A DNA stretch of 64,000 nucleotides from Lagopus muta (lineage: Eukaryota > Chordata > Aves > Galliformes > Phasianidae): the NCBI RefSeq assembly GCF_023343835.1, contig NC_064435.1, positions 67,218,134 to 67,282,133 of the forward strand, in the 5' to 3' direction. Within the stretch, counting starts at the first letter, position 1; the number at the start of each line of letters is the position of its first letter. The notes below the pieces were generated by a model. It did no database searches. It saw only the letters and a program-made list of their open reading frames with translations, and was not told the origin of the DNA. This document shows, piece by piece, positions 13,901 through 24,500 of the stretch. Both the position numbers and the translations under genes were made by a program.

Positions 13901-16900
13901 AAAAAAAGAAGTTGCAACTACTAGCATGTGATTTTCTTCTTTTACAGTGGATTTTTTTTTTTTTTTTTGCTTTTTTTTTTTTTTAATATTTGCACAAAGT
14001 GTTTCCCTTTTTATTGCATAGAAAAGGATAAGCAAACCATGATCAAATGAAAACAAGTCTTGGGCTCAGTTTATGACAGTGGCTTTGTGTTATATAACAA
14101 AACCAACCTAGCCAGACAACAGAATTGTGATTGCTGAAGTCACCTTAACAAGGTTAGCAAGAAAAATCCTATTTTTCAAACATGTTGTTGATTAATCTAT
14201 TTTAAATGCTACTTCAAAAAATATTTTGCGTTATCTTATTTTCAGCGTTTCCAGAAGCAATGAAATAGGCTATGCCATTTTCAATTCAGTGCATTGGAAT
14301 AAATACTTTGTCAACTTCTATGAAGCACCTTAGGCTAGTAGGCTGGTAATTGCAGCACGCAGTGTCCACTTCAGGCTGTCTGAGGAGCAAAGTGTTCACA
14401 TACTGCCCTCTGTTGGATGTTGGTCTTTCAAGATTGCAGAGCTTGCAGCAAGGTGTTCCAGAAGGTTATTCTTACATGTTCTAAAACACATTACTCCTGC
14501 AGGAGCCAAGACATTTGCAATTGTTGGCTGACCTAGAAGACAGCAATATCTTCTCATTGATAGCAGGCAAGAAGTTGTACAATGCACCTGCCGAGTATGG
14601 ATTTTGTATAAAGGTAAATCTCACAAAGTTCTTTCAGAATACAAGATGGTGACAGTAGCTCAGCGTCCTGCCAGCTAAATGGGGTTTGTATGTAAAAGTC
14701 AGCAAGTATTCCTGTCAGGAAAACCTGATCTTGAAAGTCTTTTGTTTGGCAGATGTTCTATGAATCTTGCCATCGTTTTATGTGACATTTTTAACACTTT
14801 GTCTGTTGCTTCTTTGGATTGGGAAATTTCTGTGCAGGATCAGCTCAGTGCTGAAGCATGGTGTGCCTGTGAGGTGGCCTTGGTTCACCTTACACATGAA
14901 ATCATTTTCTTCTGGTACTGTGATGAAACAGGAAAGATTCTTCGGATAGTGAGCACCAGAACTGTGTAGCAGCAAAGATCAAACTGTGATCTTGTGTAAC
15001 TGTACCATAATTATGGGCCAGAGGTTTGCATTTATTTCAAGTGAAAGATTGTCATGGAAGATGGAAATACAAATAAGCAGTTGCCCTTAAGGATTCTAAA
15101 ACTGTTGTGCTGATGGATAGGATTGCATTTTTGGCAAGAATAACCAAAACAGTTCAGAAGAGTTCTTAGCATTTAGAATTATTATTAATACTGCTTCCTT
15201 TAGAGACACTCATTCTCTAGCACATGCATATACTTGTACAACTTATTCTTATAGAGGAAGAAGAGTAAGGCATAGCAGCATAAGCTGTCTTTTTCCTGAT
15301 CGGATTGCATCCAGAGTTGTCCCTTTTATGTGCTGCCACTGAAATGTCAGTAAAAAGTACTTCAAAGCTCCATCTCATTTTCTGTCAAGAAAATATGGAT
15401 GGGAGCTGGTTTTATTGACAGAAATGAAGTCATCTCCTTCCTAGCAACTGTTCTGGAGCTAGTCTGCTTCGGTTTGACTTAGTAGAGGCTGGCTAAGGAT
15501 ATGTACTGAACTGATGGAAGCAGACATTTGGAAGGTACTCAGCGGGAAGAGCCCAGGCACTCTCTACAGGACAACATCATGCCAATATAGGCATTTCTGG
15601 TCCATTCAGGACAAAGCCTGTCATTCCCTACAGGTACTGGGCACTTAATTTATGATCAGCTTCAGAAGCTGCCACTATCAGCAACTGAGTGCATTAGGTT
15701 AGAAAGTTGTGAGGGCTGATCTGTGATGCTTGCAACATGGAGGCCCACATGTGGAGATGATGAGAGTACTGCTCAGGGAGATGCATAAAAATCTGAACAT
15801 AAACAGCAGGAAAAGCTTTAAACTGCAGGAGAACTTCCAGTGTGAGTGATGACTGTATCGGAATGATGGTGGTACAGCAAAGAGGGTGTGGTAGGGAAGG
15901 ATCTGGTCTCCGTATCTGATTTTTGAAGGCTTCTGAGTGTCTTAGAATCAGTTACTGAAACATTGGGTCTCCAAACAAACAAAATCAGGTGTGCTCTTTG
16001 TTTCTCATTCTGAAATGACTTGAGTACCTTGTTCCTACAAACTGCAAGAATTGCAAGTATTACAGAGCTCTGAAGTTTATCTTGCTGGATCAAGCAGAGA
16101 AAGGAATTTCATTCAAAACTTGTTCAGCTTCTGATGAGGCTGAATTCAGAGCGATGTAAGCCTTCTCTGTCCAATTTGTAGACATATACTGTATCTGCCT
16201 TTATTTTACAGTAAACTTACAGTGTTGTTGGTTTTTACTGAATGGAGCTGAATTCTTTCTAATCCACTATAGCCCAACAGAGTAAGAAATGAAACGAAGG
16301 AACTGAGGTTGTTGTGTGCTGAAGATGAGCAAAGCAGGACATGCTGGATGACAGCCTTTCGACTCCTCAAGGTATCAGATTTCTTCTGTAAATAGAGCTA
16401 CACCTGTTGCCAAGTTGCAGTTGCCATTTTTTTGCTCATTAAAAAATATCTACATGTTCTTGAATGTCGTCTACCTCCAAAATAACGGCTAAGAGCAGCA
16501 TGCCTGATAGAACTGTCCCTCCCAAACTTTTAAGCACTGCACTGAAATGAATCCTCTGTGCATATGAATCCAGTATAATTTCAGAGTTTGAGGCAAAGGT
16601 ATGTGAATGAACCAACAAAACTGTGTGACGCTTATTTGCAAGTACCGTAAAGAAAACATTTTGGTTATGGTAAGTGAATATCTCACCTAGAACAGACTGC
16701 TTTCTACACACTTCTTAGTTTTTTCAATTTTTCGAAGGTTCAGCAATAAATTAAATAACAAAAATAAGCCCCTCTGTCTCTATATTAAAGTTACTCATAC
16801 CTGAGACCAAATAGTTAAATTTCTTGATAATATGGAAAGAGGCTTCTCAGTACTTTTTAAACAAATTTACCGTAGGAAGAACTGAGGAGAAAGTTGGTTA

Positions 16901-18469
16901 TTTTGTGCTGCTTGAAGCAGAAATTATTTTCTTCTTAAATCTATTCCTGAAGATGCTGCCTCAAAAACAACTATTACTTTGTTCATTCTACCTAAGTCCT
17001 ACATCATGTTAAAGGGAATATACACCTATAAAAAAATAAAATATATAAAATATGTACCAGTTTTCTCTAATGGGTTGCCCATGAAAATCCCACTTCTCTT
17101 CCATGCATTTATCCTATCTCTAGTATTCTGTTTCAAAATCTAACAAAGAAATGTAATTTTAAAAAGTATGGGCATGTAGAAACTGGTACTGTGGTACCCC
17201 ATACTAGATCCACCAAAACAGAAATGGAAACACTGAACTCAGTCAACCTTGGCTCTCTCTATAGTAAGCATATAATTCCAGATACTTGGAAAGAGCCAAC
17301 CACAAAATTCCTCTACTTTATGTCAGGGAGCAGGGCTGGCCCCAGATGCTGCCGTGGGAATGAGGCCAGGATGTCGTCCTCCTTGGACACCGTGTGCTGT
17401 CTGTGACTGCTGTCTGCCAAGCTGTGCCCAAGATGTTTTGTCATCGTTAGCACTGCAAGGAAGCCGCTAGGATGGGGACACAGCTTCAAGGCAATGCCAG
17501 GATGTTCCTTGAGGCTGCTGTGGGCTCCATTTGCTTGGTCTCTTACCCAAATGACTACAGTTGCTTTTCCTGCCTAAGCAGCAGGCCACATCAGCAAAAT
17601 CTGTGTCTTTCGCTCCACTCCAGACCTCTACAGCAAAATGCCCTTCTCCCTCTGTTGTTACTGTTATTTCTGATTTATACTTAATTTTTCATTGTGAGCG
17701 AACTGCAGAAAGAGTGGATCAGTTAATTGTAGTGAATTGTGCCTTGAGGTTATCATTTATGGCATCATCAAAAGAAAGAAGAGTTTAGGTGCACTGGTCA
17801 ACACACTATGATCCTGGAATGGCAAGGAAGAACCTCCCCAGTGTAGAGTTAGCTGTTCATACTGAATGTGTAGACATGCATCTTATGTGTTCAGAGGCGT
17901 CTTTCTTTGCAGTGTGACCTGTGGCAAAAACAGTATGGCATTCAGTTTCTGTGCACTGGCATCTAACATTGACCCTTATGCCAGGAAAAAAAAAAGATTT
18001 TGTTATTAAGAAACAATGAAAGATGATTAAAGGCGTGTAGTCGGGGAAAATTAAGGCTATGTCTCGTGGCTATGGCTGTCGCTCTCCTTTTTATTTACCT
18101 ACAGATTCAGCTTTTGCTAATCATACAGTTTTACCTCATTAATAAAATTACATATACAACTTCAATTAGAACATTCTGTAAGCAGTGTTGATATACTTCA
18201 GTTATGCCCCTCTTGGGAGGGCACTGAGTAGATGTTCTCCTACTGTCCTAGCTACTAGTGTTTCTAAAATTGATCTCAGTGAAGGAGGGACATGAGTAGT
18301 TCACTCACTTTTTAAAGATGAGAAAAATACTGGAAGTGTTATTTTCTGTCAAAATTTATTAAAACATCAAGTGAATTAGAAAGCATTATAACATTATGAA
18401 AGCTGATTTCATCTTTGTGTTATCTTTTAGTAAACTTCCTATGCATATATATATATATATTTATATATA

Positions 18470-18519
<50 letters not shown>

Positions 18520-21500
18520 ATCTCAAATTATTGGAAGGTAAAAAGAGGAGGAGGTGATATCTGGACCTTGAGTGAAAGCTCGTATTCCATAAGGAATATA
18601 AGTTAATAGCTGAGAGTGGCAGAGATGAGCTGTGTATTTTGCTCAATCTTGTACAAGTGCGACCTTTTAAATAAAGTTATTGTGCATACTTACTGCTCTG
18701 TTCCCACCTGCCAATCACTATTCCTCAATGCAAATTGCTCTGGGACAGTTTCTGATCATGGAAATAAACTGACAGCACCTTGTTCCAGTTTAAGTGGAAT
18801 CACTACAATTTTTTTTTCTAGGGCATACCTTTGAATAACAATTTATTCACTTTTCTGTTGACAGTATGGAATGCTGTTGTATCAGAATTACAGAATTCCC
18901 CAGCAGAGAAAAGCCATGCTTCCACACTTTTCCACTCCAGTAGTAAGTAATGAACTTTGTTTCCCTAATTATTGTGCTTAAAAAGATGTATTTACTTTTG
19001 CATTTTAAAAGTGGAAAATTTTACACTAAGAAATGTGAATTCAGCATTATGTAGCATATCAATGTAAAGTTCACATTTTTTATGAGTACAATTTATGTAG
19101 CTGGCTCTCCACTTATCTTAGGTTTACATTATCCACGTGAGTGAAAAATCTTGGATATGCCAGGCACTTAAGAGATGTACAGCACAGAGACATCTGGCTG
19201 TCCCTGCAGAAGCCAGCTTAGGTCTGGCAAAACACACTCCTGAATCTCATAAAAAGTGTTGGGCCAAAAGCTGACTGTTAGCTGTCTAAAATTGAAGATG
19301 CTATATTTGGATCCCAGCTGGCCCTGGAAATGAGTGGGGTATGGTAATAGGGCAAGTGGGCAACCTTGAACAACAGAAACTTTGGATCTTCTCCATTCCA
19401 TATGGCCTATGAAGAAACACCATATATTTTCGTGTCTGTTAATGCTTTTCAAGGGAAAGAAAATTAGCTATGTTTCCCGTGTTGTTGAAGGATAGCTTTG
19501 GAAAGTCTTCTGAAAGCAAAACATTTTGAAATGAAACTCTCTCAAGTTGGTTTTTTCTTTCCCTGTTTTTTGAAACAAGTGAAAATTCCTTTTCAGAGAA
19601 GTGTATCTGAAAACTCACTAGTAGCAATGGATTTTTCGGGGCAAATAGGAAGAGTTATTGAAAATCCTGTTGAAGCACAGAGTGCTGCCATGGAAGAAGG
19701 ACATGCTTGGAGGGTAGCTATTTTCTCTTCTTTTCTATTTATTTTTTTTCATCAGTGTCTGTTGAGAGCCAAGACACAGAGTGTGCTATGATACTAGTGC
19801 AGTGCTGGTCATAGTATAGCTTAGATCCGACCTGAAACAATCACACTGCAAGCATGCAGATCTGAAAGTCAATATCCATCTTTAGCAAAACTGTCACATT
19901 CACAACAACCTTCTACCACTGCTTCTCTGTCCCCCTAGTGTCCAGAGGAAAGTTGAGGGGGAAAGCAGACTCACCAGAACTTTACTGCCAGTTTGCAAAA
20001 CCAGTCTCTGAGGAGGAATATGTCAAATTAAATGCTTCCCCACATGGAAGAGTCTGGGGCTCTGACTAATGGCTTGCTCCCAGTAAGTTTAATTGCAGAA
20101 TATACAAGAGGCAGAACCTCTTGCAATGAAAACTGATGTAACTTGTTTATAGTGTCTTGTGGACAGACAGCTGCAGTACAAGTTTTCCCCCATGCTCGTC
20201 TCTTAGGGAATAGGAGTCATCACTGAAGCACTAGCTAGTGCTTTATGTACGGGAGGGAAATACTGCTTGATTTACTGAGTGCCCAGTATTTTGCCTGAGC
20301 AGAAACATATCAGATTTTTCTTTTTTTTCTGTCATATTTTTTCTTTTCCTTTTTTTATTTTAAAGATACTGAGCTTTCACCATTAACATCTGGCTTGTGT
20401 TTTAAGCCAACTGAACTGAGCTGCTGCTTGTAGATTAGTTCCCTTCAAAGTTGCATTTCTTTTTCTCATCCTGGCACTAAACTTGCCGAGCCCCAAGTTT
20501 CCTGTAAATTAAATCTGTATTGCATGTGCACTAATTCTCTTCTGTTGAGGTTTTAGTCTGGATTTAATGGTAATTCATTTTCTCTATAGAAACGTAGCAC
20601 AAGAATGAACATCTTGGGTAGCCAAAGTCCGCTCCACCCTTCCACACTGAGTACAGGTAAATTCTGCTGTTTGTAAGCATAGTGTAAGCGGCTTTTTTGA
20701 GTAAGCAAAAGATCATTTCCTGCAAAGATAGACTGCAATCTGTTAATGCCTTTATATGAAATACTGTGTTTTGTGTTTATGAGTAACTTCTGTCATTAGT
20801 ATGCCTACCTATAAAGACATAATAGAAGAAAATTAGCTTTCCTTTAAGGCACACTTAAGATTTGCTTCAATTTTAATCTTTTGAAACCCAGATTTTACAA
20901 AAAAATTGAGACTATATAGTGTTTCCAGTAAAAAAAAAATAATAATCCAAAAGTCAGTTCTTCATTTTAAACAAGGAAGGTCAACAAGTGATTTGATAAT
21001 CTTTAAAGTAGGAGTCTTCAAAATAGCGTTTATTCTGTAATGATTGCATGAAGTACAGATACCTGTAATGTGAGCCCTGAACGTCTCTTTGACATTGTAA
21101 GTTTATTAAAATAATAGCCAATTGCATATTAGTGTCCTGCATTCCTTAAGAGGGAACATAGGTATTCTGAGTTTTTATTCTGCTGAATAGAACTTAAACA
21201 TATCATCAGAAAAACAACGAAGCAATAATAAAAACATCTGAGGATAACTGCACCCTCGAAAGCACAATCTGAAGTGCTTTTCATTCTTCTAGAGTTAAAG
21301 GGACTGGGTTCGACCTTGTTAGCTCATATATTGCATTCCAAGAATTGTTCAGGTGCAGCATTTTCAAGAAATGGTGAAAGGGCAATGTATCACTACCCTG
21401 ATCGTGTATCTGCAAATCCTGCAGTCCATGGAGATGCTGCCTGTGCACTTGGTTTATCATGGTTATGCAACAGCTGGTGCATCTTCTTCATAATGATTCA

Positions 21501-24500
21501 TTTTTATACTAATCAATTAAAGACGTTTCATGTTCTGCAACAAAACTGTACCCACTTTTAAAATGTTTAAATAAATATCAAGTGGAAGTAACTGGTACAC
21601 CTTACTGTTTTTTAACCATTGTCTCTTTTCCCTCTCACCTCCAGTTATTCATAGGACACAGCATTGGTTTCATGGCAGAATCTCCAGAGAAGAATCTCAC
21701 AGGATTATTAAGCAGCAGGGGCTAGTAGATGGGTAGGTATTGCTGCTGTTTGGTATTTATGATTTCATGGTAAGTACTATGGATAAGAACATAACTTCTG
21801 CTGTAAGGGCTTACAGGTTTGTGAGCACTGATGCGTAACCTGACTCTTAGCAGTCCCATTGTAACTTGCCTGGAATTCCAAAAGCCTGAGTACATGTTTG
21901 TAGGAGTGGGTTCTAACACTTAATCTGGAAAACATTAAGAATACACAACTTGTTGTTCTGTTGGCTGTTTGTTTTTTTTTTTCAATAGAGGTAATCAAAT
22001 TTTAGAGAATGTTAGAATTTGAAAACAATTAATTACTTTAACCTGCATTGAGGAAGTATTTCTTCAGACAAAGCTGTAATTATCCATTTGCACACACATT
22101 CGTAATCAGCTGTTTGTGCTTTTTTGCATGTATCAGAGCAGTTAATGATTACTTCTTCCTATTTATTTCTGTTATAAATGAAAGAAAGTACCTGTTCCAT
22201 TTCTGTAAATTGTCTATAGCTGAGATTTGAAGTATTTTCTGAGCTTCTTTGTTTCACTTAGTGGCATGCAGCTATGGTAATTCTAGGGAAATTCCTTAAA
22301 TTGGAGTTCAACAATGAATTATTTATTGGATGAGAAGAACATAGTTGTCTTCATTTCATTGATTTCACTGCCTGCAGGGTTTAGGTAGAAGTTTCCATAT
22401 TGTCTTTTGAGGAGTCAAACCTTGCAACAGCATTTTCTGACTCGGGAGCATAAATAATTTTTTTGATTCATGGCTTGTGGAGAACGAAACACATTAGAGA
22501 AATACTGCTTGTGCACATTCATCACATTCATCAAACAGTGTTTTTAATTGTTTTTGTTTGTTTGCTTCTTTGTTTTTTGGTGTTGGTGGCCCAAAGCTAT
22601 TGAGATTTGTACGAAAAAGATTTTAGCTATAAGACCAGTGAAAGCAAAAGAGGGCGGGCATAGGTGATCTGTTGAGTTTCTGGGTCTCTCTCATAACAGA
22701 ACTGCTTGGCTATTTTGGGTCCATTTTGACATGATGCATTAAGAATCTAGTAGCCCATGCTTTCTTGAGTATTCATACAATCATTGACACCTTTGAGACT
22801 ATTCAATTTGTACTCAGACAACTCAGTCACTATGGAAGGCTGAGATTAGTTAGCATTCAGTTGTAGTGAGGTCATTCACTTACAGCAAAGGAATTGTATT
22901 ACCTGTGTGTTCTGGGATCTGTAGGTGACAGTTTTCAGAACAAAAAAAGTCTTGTGTGTGTTTTCCTGCTATGTGTGTTCTTGAACAAAGGAAGCTAAAA
23001 AGTTAACACTGGGGAAGAATAGGGAAGGCTTCTAGTGGCTCTGGTTAACATATCCAGCGATGTAAATATGCAGGTGATGCTTCTATTCTTTGTTTCTTGA
23101 AGCTATTTGTTGAGGGTGTATCTGTATATGCAGTCATTGTTACTGCAGACAGGCTGTTTTTTTGCCAAAGAAGTGGCATAAACACCTGCAGGGTCAGTTG
23201 TGCTGAGCTCTGCATTGTACCCCCAGTTTATGATACTTTGCATTATCTGAAATAGCTAGATGAAAGGTAATTTAGAAATATCTGCAGGACCAGCTGGAGT
23301 AGGGCAGGGGCAGGTAAGATCTTTCTTGCTGAGATGAATCCCAATTTGTAAAGTCTTAGGCTCCTTTTCCACACATCTTGTCTTACTAGGAAGAAAAAGG
23401 AAAGTGAAGCATGTTTTCCCGTAGTGGCAAGACATGCCATCTCTTGGTATTGGAGTGATCCTGGTTACGATGATGCATTTTTGTGGTATTGACATTTCTC
23501 AATTGGCTCTGAGAAGCTAGGGTAAGTTCTTTCAGGTCCGTAAAGTACAAGCAGTTCTTGCAACAGCCTTGAAAGAGCATGTTCCTGCCTTAGTGGTTAG
23601 CCATCAAGAGGGCTTGAGGCCTGCCCAACTACAACACTTGGCCATCTCACAAGTCCACTTGTGATTAGCATTCTGGGCCTTATGCCAAAGGGATATACTT
23701 GTTTCCTGTGGCATGGAGAGGTTCTCCTACCTCAGCTCATAAATGTTAAGGAAAGGAGATGTTTTTGAGGACTTAAAATGTCTTTATACTTTTCCTTGCT
23801 AAAGTATGGACTTAACAATTGAATTAGGACTTTGTGGGTCACCTCAGAAGTGACAGTTCCATGGTGTGTGTTGCTGCTAGTTATAGTTCCTAAAGTTCTT
23901 TTCTGAGGATGCTGAAAGAAAAATAGTCTCTTCGGGGAAAATCAGTGTGTGTTTTCCCCATCCTGGATCTTACTTAACTGAGAAATCATTTTAAGAAAGT
24001 AATGATCTTTTTTCTGTGGAATTGCAGCCACTTAGCTTAAATGTAATCTACTAACACTGAAATTCTGTGAACTAATGCAAGATATTGGAGAATCGGAACA
24101 AATTATTGTATATTAAAATACAAAAGCTTCATGCATACGTAGGTCACCCCGAAAGTAATGCCTCCTATATCCATTGCTCCAGAAGTAATGGTTTCTATTT
24201 ATTTCTGTGGGAAAAAGAACACAGATACAAAGAGCACAATAAAAACTATTTGATAGAGCAAATTCTCAGCTACAAAACACCACTACTAGCTAAGCATTTT
24301 CACCAGTGATGAACAAGAGCTTGCATGCTGCACTCATAAAAATATGTGCCAGTGGAAGTGACCCACAGTTTCACAGCTGCTATGATAGTGTTGTTGCCCA
24401 CACAGTTCATCTTTTTTATGCCTAAACAAATGGATATCACAGTGTGCCATACTGGGATTTCGTGGTGGGTGTGGTAGGACAGTCTAGCCAAGATGGGCAA

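Noticed and set aside
18415..18646. Small membrane-protein-like open frames on both strands
   Set aside because: They are translations of the TA microsatellite.
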